A DNA stretch of 64,000 nucleotides. Source: Variovorax sp. DXTD-1 (GTDB lineage Bacteria; Pseudomonadota; Gammaproteobacteria; Burkholderiales; Burkholderiaceae_C). A model generated the notes under the pieces. That model made no database searches. It was given only the letters and a program-made list of their open reading frames with translations, and was not told where the DNA came from. The position numbers and the translations under genes were made by a program. The first letter of the stretch is position 1, and the number at the start of each line of letters is the position of its first letter. Below are positions 34,765 through 44,347 of the stretch, one piece after another. The DNA is taken from assembly GCF_003984625.1 (NCBI RefSeq), contig NZ_RWKH01000007.1:155744-219743 (forward strand), written 5' to 3'.

Positions 34765-35250
34765 ATGGAAACACGCAACCACGCAAAGCCCGGACGCGCC
34801 CAGCACGGCGTGTACGCGATCGAATTTGCGTTCGTGTTCCTGATCATCTTTGCGCTGCTGTACGCGGTGATTTGCTATGGCTTCTTGTTGACGATGCGCA
34901 TGAGCCTGCAGAACGCGGCGGAAGACGGCGCCCGTGCGGGGCTCCGTTATCAGAGCAGCCTCGAAGCCAGAAAAACCAAGGCCAACGACATTGCCGTGGA
35001 GCGCAGCGACTGGCTGCCCGCGGGCCTGAAAGCGAACCGGAATGTCGAGGCAAGAATTTGCCTGGCTGGAACGGACGACTGCTCGCAGGCGGCGCCCCCT
35101 TGCGGCCCGGAATGGAACAACCGGTGCCAGATGGTCGTGACCGTTGCTGTCAGCGGGATCGATACGTTGTTTCCCGCGTTCCCGAGTTTTGCGGTCCCTG
35201 CCCGGATTGCGGGCCAGGCCAGCATGCTGCTCGACGGGAGGTCGTTGTGA
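34765..35250 (+). CDS. tadE: TadE-type minor pseudopilin
   Basis: The 161-residue protein has a Flp-like N-terminus: basic leader, then GVYAIEFAFVFLIIFALLYA with a Glu five residues after the Gly, a class for cleavage by CpaA. The remainder is soluble with three or four Cys (about 100-125) that could form disulfides. TadE and TadF pseudopilins start or cap the pilus. The ATG at 34765 lies 37 bases after DUF3613, and the end overlaps the next pseudopilin by GTGA. Confidence 0.88.
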   Translation: METRNHAKPGRAQHGVYAIEFAFVFLIIFALLYAVICYGFLLTMRMSLQNAAEDGARAGLRYQSSLEARKTKANDIAVERSDWLPAGLKANRNVEARICLAGTDDCSQAAPPCGPEWNNRCQMVVTVAVSGIDTLFPAFPSFAVPARIAGQASMLLDGRSL

Positions 35251-35741
35251 AGCCCGGCCGGCTCAAGCTCGAACGGGCCATGGCTCGCCGCCAGCGAGGC
35301 GTTGCCGCCATCGAGTTTGCGCTCGTCTTCGGTGTTCTGTTCCTCGGCATCTATGGCCTCGTGACGTTCTGCGGCGTTCTGTACGTCCAGCAGGTCATCT
35401 CTCGCGCGGCCGAGGATGGCGCGAGAGCGGCTCAGTCTTTCCGCAGCGACACGCCGGCCGCAGAACTGCAGGCGAATGTTCGGACGGCGGTGTACCGGTC
35501 GCTGGCACTCTCCATGATCACTCCATCCTCGAAGGGCGCCGCACCTTCGTCAAAAGAAGAATGGCTCCGGGACAAGATGGCGGGCACCCCTCCCGAAGTG
35601 ACTGTTTCGTCGGGAGAAATCGCGGTGAAAGTGACCTACCCTTACCGCGCCAATCCGCTGCTGCCGGCAGTTCCGCTCACCGGAAGCTGGATGCCCGAGC
35701 ACCTGCTTGGCAAGGCCACGGCAGCCAGGTCCTCGTCATAG
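35247..35741 (+). CDS. tadF: second TadE/TadF-type minor pseudopilin
   Basis: The 164-residue protein starts at a GTG that overlaps the tadE stop (GTGA) and has GGGAGG 4-5 bases upstream, a strong ribosome site. It has a basic leader, RGVAAIEFALVFGVLFLGIYG with the conserved Glu after the processing Gly, and a soluble domain without the Cys cluster of the first pseudopilin. The paired TadE-like genes are the usual TadE/TadF arrangement. The tadF name is by position. Confidence 0.85.
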   Translation: MKPGRLKLERAMARRQRGVAAIEFALVFGVLFLGIYGLVTFCGVLYVQQVISRAAEDGARAAQSFRSDTPAAELQANVRTAVYRSLALSMITPSSKGAAPSSKEEWLRDKMAGTPPEVTVSSGEIAVKVTYPYRANPLLPAVPLTGSWMPEHLLGKATAARSSS

Positions 35742-35745
35742 GCAG

Positions 35746-37746
35746 ATGCGAACGATGCGCGCATTCAATCGAAGAACAGCACGGCGGCAACGCGGGTCGG
35801 TGGTCATCACTTCGGTCATCGCGTTGAGCCTTATGGTCATCGTGCTTGTCGGCGTTGAGCTGGGCTACATGTTCTTTCTGAAACGCGAGCTTCAGAAGAC
35901 GGCCGATCTTGCGGCGCTCTCGGGCGCGCAGGCCCTCCTGCCCGCCAACTGCGGCAACGCAACGGCTGCCGCGGTGGCAAATGCCGCGCAGAACATGCCA
36001 GGGCTGCTGACGCCGATGGCTGCGGCGGAACTCGAATGCGGCCACTGGGATCCGGCGCTGCGCCCCGCGCCCCTTCATTTCGGTACACCCGACGCAGGCC
36101 AGATATTCAATGCCGTCCGCGTCACGCTTACCAGGACCGCACCGCTTCTGCTAGCGAACCTTCCTGGCAACCAATCTTTCGCGATCAGCGTCGAGGCGTT
36201 GGCGGCCAAGCGGGCACCCTGGGCGGCCCTGAACATCAGAAGCACCCTCGCCACAGTGGACAGCACCCGATCAGCTTTGCTCAACGCGGTTCTTGGCGGT
36301 CTGTTGGGCGGCAGCCTCGAACTCGACGCCGTCGGGTGGAACGGCTTGGTGAATACAAACCTCAAGCTGCTCGCATATCTCGATCAACTGGCAATCGACC
36401 TGGGCATAGAGGCGGGCAAGTACGATCAAGTTCTAGGCACCGACGTTTCAGCGGGAACGCTGATCCAAGCCATGATCACCGTCTTGCAGCGCGACGGCGG
36501 CATGGCGCAGGCAGCGGTCGATGCGCTCAGCCTGATCAAGTTGGCGGCCGATGCGTCCGGTGCGCAACCAGTGCTGAAGCTGAGCGAGTTGCTGGGCGTG
36601 CAGCCCGGCACAAATGCGGCCGGGCTGGATCTCGACCTGCAGCTTTTTCAGCTGGTAGAAGGGGTGATCCAGGTCGCCAATGGCAAGAACGCGTTGGTGG
36701 CCGCCGTGCCTCTGGCCGTTCCCGGCGTGCTGAACGTTACGACCAACCTCAGGGTCGTCGAACCCGCGCAGCTCTCCGCGGTTGGCAATCCGGCACTGGC
36801 GAAGCTGGCCCCTGACGGTCCCGACCGCATCTATGTTCGTACGGCACAGATACGCGCGTTGATTTCGATCGAACTGCCGGCGCTCAACGACATGGCCAAC
36901 GTGTTCAATTCAGTGACAAGCCTGGTCTCCCCCGTCACGGATCTCTTGAATCGCATGCTGAGTCTCGATCTCAGCGTCATTGGTGATGTGCTCAGATGCA
37001 CGATCGTCTGCACCGAGAACACCACCGATATCGACATTCTTCCCCCGCCGATGCGGCTCGATATCAACCTTGACGCGGGTGGTGGCGAGTCACGGGTAAC
37101 CGATTTCAACTGCGCGGCCGACGGCAAGCAGCTGGTCACTCAAACCACCACAGCGGCGGCAAACCTGCGCATCGGAAAAATGGGTGACACGGCGGCATTG
37201 GCCAGGAGCAATGCCTTTGCGTCGAATGCACCGCCCGCCGCGACGCCCGTGCCGATCATCGACATCGGGTCTCTCCAGTGCACCCGGGTGCTGCTCGGAT
37301 TGATCCCCGTGCTTTGCGACGAAGCGCATCGCAAGGCCTTCTATGGCGGCGGCCTCGAGATCAAGGCAAATACGCCCCTTGCTTCCATCTCTGTGCCGCA
37401 AACCTTCCAGGATCCCCCCGAGTTGAGCCAACCGCCCGCATATCTCGCGATTTCCACGGAGAGCATCGTCGAGAGCCTGCGCAATACGCTCAACGGTCTC
37501 AATCTCTTCAGCGTCATCCCTCCAATCGGCAGCGCATCCGATGGGCTGCTGGAAATCGTCAGTGCGTTGAACGGCGTGCTGCGCGGCCTTCTCGATGTAC
37601 TGCAACAAGCAGTATCCACCGTATTGGCACCGCTGCTCGACCCTCTTGTCGGCACATTGCTGAGCGACGCACTTGGTATCAACCTCGCCCAGACAGAAGT
37701 AGGGGCAAGGTTGAGCTGCTCCCAGGGAGCCGAACTTGTTTACTGA
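35746..37746 (+). CDS. tadG: TadG-like pilus-associated protein
   Basis: The 666-residue protein begins with an Arg-rich leader and a single membrane helix (about 18-40; GSVVITSVIALSLMVIVLVGVELGYMF), then an ADLAALSGAQAL segment typical of the Flp-pilus TadG-like N-terminus. The rest is a long periplasmic domain rich in Leu/Val repeats with eight or more Cys. It has no von Willebrand domain motif that I can see, which some TadG proteins carry. The ATG at 35746 lies 4 bases after tadF; a second ATG at 35755 is possible. Confidence 0.85.
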   Translation: MRTMRAFNRRTARRQRGSVVITSVIALSLMVIVLVGVELGYMFFLKRELQKTADLAALSGAQALLPANCGNATAAAVANAAQNMPGLLTPMAAAELECGHWDPALRPAPLHFGTPDAGQIFNAVRVTLTRTAPLLLANLPGNQSFAISVEALAAKRAPWAALNIRSTLATVDSTRSALLNAVLGGLLGGSLELDAVGWNGLVNTNLKLLAYLDQLAIDLGIEAGKYDQVLGTDVSAGTLIQAMITVLQRDGGMAQAAVDALSLIKLAADASGAQPVLKLSELLGVQPGTNAAGLDLDLQLFQLVEGVIQVANGKNALVAAVPLAVPGVLNVTTNLRVVEPAQLSAVGNPALAKLAPDGPDRIYVRTAQIRALISIELPALNDMANVFNSVTSLVSPVTDLLNRMLSLDLSVIGDVLRCTIVCTENTTDIDILPPPMRLDINLDAGGGESRVTDFNCAADGKQLVTQTTTAAANLRIGKMGDTAALARSNAFASNAPPAATPVPIIDIGSLQCTRVLLGLIPVLCDEAHRKAFYGGGLEIKANTPLASISVPQTFQDPPELSQPPAYLAISTESIVESLRNTLNGLNLFSVIPPIGSASDGLLEIVSALNGVLRGLLDVLQQAVSTVLAPLLDPLVGTLLSDALGINLAQTEVGARLSCSQGAELVY

Positions 37747-37764
37747 TATGCGTACCTTTTCGAC

Positions 37765-39195
37765 ATGAGCTCCCCCCCCAACTTCGACGAACTCGACCTC
37801 TTTGTCTGGGAAGGCAAGGCCGACATCCTCGACCGTATTGCGCGGTGCATGGCGAGCTTCGACGTGGAGGTGATTCGCGCCGACGGCATGCCGGCGCCGC
37901 AGCAGGAGCGCGGCACTGCCCTTCGGCCGTCGGTTGCCATCATCAGCGTCACGGTCATCGACGGCGGCGGCCTGGCGCATGCGACCGAGCTGCTGCAGGG
38001 CATGCCGGTGATCTGGGTGGCAGCGGCCTCGCGCGAGCGCGATTCGCGCACTTATCCGCCGGAGTACCTGCACGTTTTGCCGTATGACTTCACCTGCGCC
38101 GAACTGCGCACGATGGTGGCAAAGCTGGTGCGGCAGCTGCGGGCGCGCGATGTGGCGCCGCAGGCGCCCGATGTGCTGGTGGCGCATTCAGACGCGATGA
38201 AATCGCTGCTTGCCGAAGTGTCCGCCTTTGCCGACTGCAACCACAGCGTGCTGGTGCGCGGCGAAACGGGCGTGGGCAAGGAGCGCATTGCGCAGCAGTT
38301 GCACCTGGGACACCAGCACTACAGCAAGGGCGCTTTCGTGGCGGTGAACTGCGGCGCCATTCCCGACGGTCTGTTCGAGTCGCTTTTCTTCGGCCATACC
38401 AAGGGCTCGTTCACTGGCGCGGTGCATGCGCATCGCGGCTATTTCGAGCAGGCGACGGGCGGCACGCTGTTTCTCGACGAGATCGGCGACCTGCCCAAGT
38501 ACCAGCAAGTCAAGCTGCTGCGCGTGCTCGAAGACAACGCGGTCACGCGGCTGGGTGCCACGGCGCCGGTCCGGGTCGACTTTCGGCTGGTGGCCGCCAC
38601 CAACCGCAACCTGCGCGAGATGGTGGCCAATGGCGAGTTCCGCGCCGACCTGTTCTACCGGCTTGCGGTGATCGAGCTGCATGTGCCCAGCCTCGAAGAG
38701 CGCGGCGAGATCGACAAGATCGCGATCTTCAAGGCACTGCTGGCCAACGTGCTGGGCGACGAGCTCGAGGCATTGGGTGAAACGCCGCACTGGCTGAGCG
38801 ACGCGGTGGCGGAAACGTACTTTCCCGGCAATGTGCGGCAGCTGCGCAACCTGGCCGAACGGGTGGGCGTGATTGCACGGCAGCTGCATGCATGGGACCA
38901 GAACCTGATCCAGCGCGCCATTGCGCTCACGCGCGGCACGCCGACGCCCACGCCGGGCTCGTCCGAAAGAAACGGACACAACGGCAGCGCCAACGGCGTG
39001 GCGCTCGACAGCAACGGCGACCGCAAGGGATGGAACGGCAGCGAGCGCAATCGCATCATCGCGGCGCTCGAAATCAACGACTGGAAGCGCCAGGACACCG
39101 CACAGCATCTGGGCATCAGCCGCAAGGTGCTGTGGGAAAAGATGCGCAAGTACCAAATTTTGGACGGAGAGCCGGGCATCCCCGAGGACGCCTGA
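37765..39195 (+). CDS. sigma54 activator with degenerate receiver, last gene of the tad locus
   Basis: The 476-residue protein has a receiver-like N-terminal domain (about 9-128) lacking an obvious phospho-Asp site, an AAA+ domain with Walker [10 protein letters not shown] (165-173), GSFTGA (214-219) in place of GAFTGA, a [11 protein letters not shown]alker B, and a Fis-type helix-turn-helix (about 427-462). The layout resembles FleQ-like enhancer proteins that control surface structures. It follows tadG by 18 bases. Downstream and convergent lies the type I secretion operon, whose lead promoter is of sigma54 type. Control of both operons is my inference from the shared GTTACGTAAC sites. Confidence 0.9.
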   Translation: MSSPPNFDELDLFVWEGKADILDRIARCMASFDVEVIRADGMPAPQQERGTALRPSVAIISVTVIDGGGLAHATELLQGMPVIWVAAASRERDSRTYPPEYLHVLPYDFTCAELRTMVAKLVRQLRARDVAPQAPDVLVAHSDAMKSLLAEVSAFADCNHSVLVRGETGVGKERIAQQLHLGHQHYSKGAFVAVNCGAIPDGLFESLFFGHTKGSFTGAVHAHRGYFEQATGGTLFLDEIGDLPKYQQVKLLRVLEDNAVTRLGATAPVRVDFRLVAATNRNLREMVANGEFRADLFYRLAVIELHVPSLEERGEIDKIAIFKALLANVLGDELEALGETPHWLSDAVAETYFPGNVRQLRNLAERVGVIARQLHAWDQNLIQRAIALTRGTPTPTPGSSERNGHNGSANGVALDSNGDRKGWNGSERNRIIAALEINDWKRQDTAQHLGISRKVLWEKMRKYQILDGEPGIPEDA

Positions 39196-39210
39196 GCCCC
39201 TCGCCGCTGG

Positions 39211-40767
39211 TCAGCGCTCCGCCAGGCGGGCGGTCCGTCGCAGCGGCGGGTTCGCCGCAGCCGCGGTGGCGCCGCGATCGACAACAGGTTCGCTGGCGCA
39301 GCTCGCGTTGCTCGAAATGCACAACGCGGTGAGCAGGCCGTCCTCGCTCAGGGCCGGCCGGCTCGGCGGGCCGAAGATGCGGTCGATCCACGCGTTGCTG
39401 GCTTCGGGATCGATGCGCAGCTCGCCGGTGGTGCGCGCCAGGCGCAGCTCCGAAATGCGCAGGTCGAAGACGGCGTCGACATAGTCGAACAGCAGGTTGT
39501 AGTAGTCGAGCTGCGCGTCGAGCACGGCGGGCAAAGTCTCGCGGCCGAACTCCATCAGGCGGCGCCGGCCGCGAAAGGCCTGGCCCGATGTGCTGACCGC
39601 TTCCATCAGCTGGCGCTCGCGCTCTCGGCCCGACACAGTGCGCGCCCATGAGGCCGATGTGAGCTCCAGCAGATTGAGCTTCACGCCTTCAAGCTTGGCT
39701 TCCTGGTTGGCAACCTCGGCCAGCGCGGACTTCAGGCGCAACTGGCGATCGAAGCCATTGCCGAAGTTCCAGTTCAGCTCGAAGGCCGCGCGCGTCGGGT
39801 CTTGCGGCGACACGCCGCGCGGGTCCTTGCTTTTCACGAACACCGCGTCCACGGTCGGGTAGATGCTGGCCTCCTGCTGATCGACGAGCGCCTGGGCCCG
39901 TGCGACGCGGCCCTTGGCTTCGGCAATTTCGGTGCTGCGCTCCTCGGCGCGGCGCAGGGCTTCTTCATGCGAAGCGATGCGCCAGAACGTGGGCGCCGCG
40001 AGCACAGGCAGCGAATCGGTATTGGGCGTGAACTTGAAGTACGTGTTGAACTTGGCCACCGCCTCATCACGCTGCGCCTGAAAGTCGGATTCGCGCGCGG
40101 CCACGCTGGCGCGGCGCGCGGCCGCCATGTTCAGGTCGTTCTCGCCCGCGGCGCCGAGCGCAACACGCCGGGCCTCGGCCTTCGACAGCTCGGCCACCAC
40201 CTCGGTGGACTTTCGTGCGATCTGCTTCTTCAGGTCGAAGCGCTGCACCTGCAGGTAGGCGGTCAGCGCATCGAGCACCACCTTCTGCGACGTGGTCACC
40301 ACCGCCTCGTCGTCGGCCTGGTTGCCGGCTTCGGCCGCGCGCACCGCGGCGCTCATGGCGCCGCCGTCGATCAGGCTCACGCGCGCCTCGGCGGTCAGCA
40401 CGGTGTAGTTCTCGGTCTTGGCGTTGGCCGCACCGCTGTTGTAGTTGCCCGAGGCGGTGCCCATCTTGAAGCGCGGAAAGCGCGCCTTCTTTGCAGCGTC
40501 CACGCTGAAGCTGCTGGTGTTGGCGGCCGCCTGCGCGGTCTGCACTTCCGGGTATTCCTGCGAGAGCGCGACCAGCGCCTGCTTCACGCGCTGCGCATAG
40601 CTTGCGGCACCGATCGACGGAGGAGAAAGGCGGCGCGCCGGCACAAGCTGCGCGGGCGGCTCCTGCGCGATGGCGGCGCCCGGCGGCAGCGCAAAGCTCG
40701 CGCACAGCGCTGCACAGAGAACGCCGCGGCCCATGCGGCGCGGGCCTGCCGATCTGCTGCCCCTCAT
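39211..40767 (-). CDS. TolC-family outer-membrane channel for type I secretion
   Basis: The 518-residue protein has a signal peptide (about 13-35) and the TolC pattern of paired long amphipathic helices, each repeat ending in a short beta region (NYNSGAANAKTENYTVLTAEARVSLIDGG in the first half, ELNWNFGNGFDRQ in the second). The C-terminal 60 residues add a small domain with two Cys. It overlaps the adaptor gene by ATGA. As last gene of the operon it supplies the outer pore for the repeat surface protein encoded at its start. It is convergent with the sigma54 activator gene 15 bases away. Confidence 0.9.
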   Translation of the reverse strand: MRGSRSAGPRRMGRGVLCAALCASFALPPGAAIAQEPPAQLVPARRLSPPSIGAASYAQRVKQALVALSQEYPEVQTAQAAANTSSFSVDAAKKARFPRFKMGTASGNYNSGAANAKTENYTVLTAEARVSLIDGGAMSAAVRAAEAGNQADDEAVVTTSQKVVLDALTAYLQVQRFDLKKQIARKSTEVVAELSKAEARRVALGAAGENDLNMAAARRASVAARESDFQAQRDEAVAKFNTYFKFTPNTDSLPVLAAPTFWRIASHEEALRRAEERSTEIAEAKGRVARAQALVDQQEASIYPTVDAVFVKSKDPRGVSPQDPTRAAFELNWNFGNGFDRQLRLKSALAEVANQEAKLEGVKLNLLELTSASWARTVSGRERERQLMEAVSTSGQAFRGRRRLMEFGRETLPAVLDAQLDYYNLLFDYVDAVFDLRISELRLARTTGELRIDPEASNAWIDRIFGPPSRPALSEDGLLTALCISSNASCASEPVVDRGATAAAANPPLRRTARLAER

Positions 40768-42080
40768 GGTTCGCGAAATGCTTCGCGCCGCAGCTTGAGC
40801 ACGGGACGAAGGATGTACCAGATGAACGGATCGGTTCCCACTTTCAGGTCGACCTCGGACTCCATGCCGGCGGTGACGCGGTTGTCCTGGTGGCCTACAT
40901 AGGCCTGCCCGGTGCTCACCAGGATGCGGTAGTAAGGCGCCGCGTTGGCAACGGCCGGATCGCGGTCTGCATCGGCGGCCACCAGCGTGACCTTGCCATC
41001 GATGGCGCCGTAGCGCAGGTAGTCGTAGGCGGTGATCTTCACGCGCGCCGCCTGTCCCACTTCGACAAAGCCGCGGTCGTTGGGGTTCAGCCGCGCCTCG
41101 ATCATGACCTCGTCCTTGTCGGGCACCACTTCCATGATGGCTTCGCCTGGCTTGATGACCCAGCCCGGGCTGGCGCTGCGCAGCCCCTTCACGATGCCGT
41201 CGGCCGGCGCCTTGACGATGGTGCGGGAGCGTTGGGTGCGCGCGCGCGCAAGGTCTTCGCTCAGGCTTGCGAACTGGCGCTCCACCGTGGCCAGCTCGTC
41301 GGAGGCGCGGCGTCGGAACCTCCCTTCGGCCTCGGCCATCTTGGCCTGTGCCTCGGCAATGGCCGCACTGGCAGAAATGGCGCCCTGGCGTGCCACCGCG
41401 AGTTCGCTTCGCACGCCTTCTACCAGCCTGCGCTTTTCGAGCACCTCGACCTGCCCGACCAGTTTTTCAGCCAGCAGCTGCTCCGAAATTTCGAGCTCCA
41501 TTTGCATCAGCGCCAGCCGGTCGTTCAGGCCCTTGACCTTGGCCTGCTGCTCGAGCTCCTTGCTGCGCGCCTGTTCGAGCCCCGACACCGCACCGGCCAT
41601 CACGCCGCGCTGCTCGAGCGCGCGTGCTTCATACGCGCCGGTTTCGCCGTCGAGCACGCTCTCGTCGATGTCCGCCGCAAAACTCTCGCGCTTGAGCGGC
41701 TTGCCGCGGCTCTCGGCAAACAGACGGATGCGAGTGGCTTGCGTGGCCGCGTGGCGCGCGGTCAGCTCCTCGAAGTTGAGGCCGCTGCCGCCCAGGTCGA
41801 TCTCGACCAGCGACTGGCCCTGCTTCACGCGGTCGCCTTCCTTCACCAGCACGTTGCTGACGATGCCGCCTTCCAGATGCTGGATCGATTTGACGCGGTC
41901 CGACGGAATCACGCGGCCGGGCGCCACCACCACCGTTTCCATCGGAAAGCCCAGGCCGACGACGGCCAGCACGGCCACCACGCCGCCGATGACCCACTGG
42001 CGGCGCTTTCCCTCCGGTGATGCGTGCGCTGTGCGCTTCTGCTCTTCATCCTGGAGTATCTGCGGCAGATCTGATTTCAA
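40764..42080 (-). CDS. HlyD-family type I secretion adaptor
   Basis: The 438-residue membrane-fusion protein has one N-terminal membrane helix (about 28-47), a lipoyl-like half-motif (HLEGGIVSNVLVKEGDRVKQGQ), a long coiled coil (about 130-280), and the return lipoyl half plus beta-barrel (TIVKAPADGIVKGL, then RLNPNDRGFVEVGQAARVK). It bridges the ABC protein and the TolC channel. It lies 34 bases after the ABC gene and is coupled to the TolC gene by ATGA. Confidence 0.93.
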   Translation of the reverse strand: MKSDLPQILQDEEQKRTAHASPEGKRRQWVIGGVVAVLAVVGLGFPMETVVVAPGRVIPSDRVKSIQHLEGGIVSNVLVKEGDRVKQGQSLVEIDLGGSGLNFEELTARHAATQATRIRLFAESRGKPLKRESFAADIDESVLDGETGAYEARALEQRGVMAGAVSGLEQARSKELEQQAKVKGLNDRLALMQMELEISEQLLAEKLVGQVEVLEKRRLVEGVRSELAVARQGAISASAAIAEAQAKMAEAEGRFRRRASDELATVERQFASLSEDLARARTQRSRTIVKAPADGIVKGLRSASPGWVIKPGEAIMEVVPDKDEVMIEARLNPNDRGFVEVGQAARVKITAYDYLRYGAIDGKVTLVAADADRDPAVANAAPYYRILVSTGQAYVGHQDNRVTAGMESEVDLKVGTDPFIWYILRPVLKLRREAFREP

Positions 42081-42114
42081 GTCGCGGTCCCTATCTACTC
42101 TTCGATCGGTTGGC

Positions 42115-43959
42115 TCAAGCCATGGAACGGTTTACGGCGGCGTTGCCCTGCGAATGCGTGTCCGCATCGTCGTCACCCACCGTGGAGTCGGTCAGGGCCA
42201 CCAGCGCCTTCTTGACACCGAAAAGCTTCGGCACCATCACCGCCGCCGTTCCCTGTTCGACATTGCCTTGCCCCGTGACGTGATAGACCACCGTGGCGGC
42301 CGACACGATGCGCAGCGAATGCGTGACCACCACCACGGTGCGCACCTTGGCCACCGCAAGCAGCGTGGCAAGCAGCGTGCGTTCGCTCTGAAAGTCGAGG
42401 TCGTTGCTCGGCTCGTCGAGCACCAGCACCGAGGGCTTGCGAAGGAAGCTCATGGCCAGCGCCAGCTTGCGCCGCTCGCCCACCGAAAAGCCGGTGCCCC
42501 CTTCGCCCACCACGGTGCGGTAGCCGTCGGGCAGCTTCGAGATGAAGTCGTGCGCACCCGAGAGCTTGCACGCCGCCACCACCTGCTCGTCGCTCTGCCC
42601 CGGCGCCGTGCGGCGCATGGTGTCGATGAGCGGCCCGCCAAACCAATACACCTCTTGCGAGAGATAGCTGATCCAGCGCGAGAGCTCTTCGCGGCCGAAC
42701 TGCGACAGGTCGTACTCGCCGATGCTGATGACGCCGCGCGTGGGCGTGTACAGGCCCGACAGCAGCTTGACGAGGGTCGACTTGCCGGCGCCGTTGCGCC
42801 CGACGATCACATGCAGGCCACCCGGCCCGATGTCGAGGTCGACGTTTTCGAGCACCGGCTTCTGCGCGGCCTCGGTGAAGCTGAAGCTCACGTCCTTGAA
42901 CGTGACGCGGCCCAGCGGCTGCGGCAGCGTCATGCCGATCGGCGGTTTTTCGACCGGCTCGGAAAGCACCTTCTCGAGCCGCTTGGCTGCCTCTTTCGCG
43001 GCGGCCAGCGAACGCCAGCTCGAGACCAGGCCCGCCACCGGCTGCAGCGCCTTGAGGGCCAGCATGTTCGAGGCGACCAGGCCGCCCACCGTCATCCACT
43101 GCTGCATCACGGAGACAGCGCCCACTGTCACCACGATCACCGAGAAGGCCGTCAGCAGCACGGTGGTGCCGTCGCGCGCGGATTCGATCTGGCCGTTCTT
43201 GCTGAAGCTTTCGCTCAGCCAGGCGTTGTAGGTCTGACGCCACATCTCGATGGTGGGGCCGTCGTTCGATTGCGTCTTGAGCGTTTCGCGCGCATTGCAG
43301 ATCTCGGAGGTCATGCGGTCGAGCCCGCGCCCGCGCTGCACTTCTTCCACCCGGCCGGTGCGCACCTCGTCGGCCCACCACCAGGCCAGGAAGGCCATGA
43401 CACCCAGGAACAATGCGACCACCGGCAAGACCGGCAAGGCGACGATGCCGATCACCACCAGCGCGAAGATCGCCATCGGCAGATCGAAGATCGATTGCGC
43501 GAGGCCGCCGCTGACCGTGCCGCGCACCGAAGCCACGTCGCGAAAGAACTGGTGCCAGATGGAAGCCGGCCGCGCTTCGAGCGCGCGCAACGGCCGGTTC
43601 AGCATCGAATGGAGCAGCGCACCCGACACGCCGTGATCGATGATGGCGCCCGCATTGCGCAGCAGGCGCGAGCGCCGCGCGCGCAGCCAGAACTCGAGGC
43701 ACAGGAAAAACAAGATGCCGCTCACCAGCGCGGCCAGCGTCGAGATGCCGCCGCGCGAGAGCACGCGGTCATACACCTGAAGCAGGAAGATCGACGGCAG
43801 CAAGCCGAAGAGGCTGATGGGCAGCGAGCGCCAGGCCGCGCTCTTCACCAGCGGATAGGCGTCGCGAAAGGCCTTGTTCAGCGCACCTGCATACGGACTC
43901 GCGCCCGGCTGTTCGGGCGCATCGGCAACCAACTGGCTGGGCAAGAGAAACTTGATCAT
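42115..43959 (-). CDS. type I secretion ABC transporter
   Basis: The 614-residue protein has six membrane segments (about 45-320) followed by an ATPase with Walker A GRNGAGKS (387-394), signature FSVGERR in place of LSGGQ, Walker B SVLVLDEPSND and an H-loop TH. It lacks the N-terminal C39 peptidase or pseudo-peptidase domain of LapB-like exporters, so its substrate should not carry a GG leader. A C-terminal extension of about 50 residues is polar. Two GTAAC-type motifs lie just upstream, within and near the end of the preceding small gene. Confidence 0.92.
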   Translation of the reverse strand: MIKFLLPSQLVADAPEQPGASPYAGALNKAFRDAYPLVKSAAWRSLPISLFGLLPSIFLLQVYDRVLSRGGISTLAALVSGILFFLCLEFWLRARRSRLLRNAGAIIDHGVSGALLHSMLNRPLRALEARPASIWHQFFRDVASVRGTVSGGLAQSIFDLPMAIFALVVIGIVALPVLPVVALFLGVMAFLAWWWADEVRTGRVEEVQRGRGLDRMTSEICNARETLKTQSNDGPTIEMWRQTYNAWLSESFSKNGQIESARDGTTVLLTAFSVIVVTVGAVSVMQQWMTVGGLVASNMLALKALQPVAGLVSSWRSLAAAKEAAKRLEKVLSEPVEKPPIGMTLPQPLGRVTFKDVSFSFTEAAQKPVLENVDLDIGPGGLHVIVGRNGAGKSTLVKLLSGLYTPTRGVISIGEYDLSQFGREELSRWISYLSQEVYWFGGPLIDTMRRTAPGQSDEQVVAACKLSGAHDFISKLPDGYRTVVGEGGTGFSVGERRKLALAMSFLRKPSVLVLDEPSNDLDFQSERTLLATLLAVAKVRTVVVVTHSLRIVSAATVVYHVTGQGNVEQGTAAVMVPKLFGVKKALVALTDSTVGDDDADTHSQGNAAVNRSMA

Positions 43960-44008
43960 GGGAAATGGCCGATCCGTTGGGCAGTGACGGCTCGACGATT
44001 ATCAACTG

Positions 44009-44347
44009 TTACCCAGTTGTTACAAGCAAAAATCCATCCTTACACGGCGCGGCATCGCGGCGCTGGCCTGGGCGCTCGCCTTGCCGTTCGTCGAGGGCAG
44101 CGACAGGCTTGAGGATGCCTTCGGCGGCCACGCATCTCCTGGGTTTTCCGGCTCCCGGACGAGCGTCATCCATGGGCAGCCCCTTGGCCAGCACCAGCGC
44201 GATGTTGGCGCACAGCAACATGCAAAGCAGCCAGGCGCCGAGCAGTTGCAGCCAGCCGAGCCACCAGCGGCGGGCGGGCGCTGCCGGCTCTGCCGGCTCT
44301 GCCGGATAGCGTTGGATGGACAGTGGCAGATACGCGCTGAATCTCAT
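44009..44347 (-). CDS. small single-pass membrane protein of the secretion operon
   Basis: I do not recognise this 112-residue protein. Residues about 28-56 form a membrane helix (Trp-Trp start, WLLCMLLCANIALVLA). The first 25 residues carry a PAEPAEPAAP stretch encoded by tandem CTGCCGGCT repeats (44281-44306 on the plus strand), and the C-terminal half is charged. Its ATG overlaps the stop of the toroid/Mur-like gene (ATGA), and the ABC gene follows 49 bases on. The overlap is the main evidence that it is real. A small helper of the exporter is possible. Confidence 0.65.
   Translation of the reverse strand: MRFSAYLPLSIQRYPAEPAEPAAPARRWWLGWLQLLGAWLLCMLLCANIALVLAKGLPMDDARPGAGKPRRCVAAEGILKPVAALDERQGERPGQRRDAAPCKDGFLLVTTG

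Noticed and set aside
43960..44008. GTAAC-like motifs before the ABC transporter as a third member of the sigma54 regulon
   Set aside because: Two similar motifs occur (about 44002-44029), but there is no GG-N10-GC promoter pair and the gene appears to be inside an operon.
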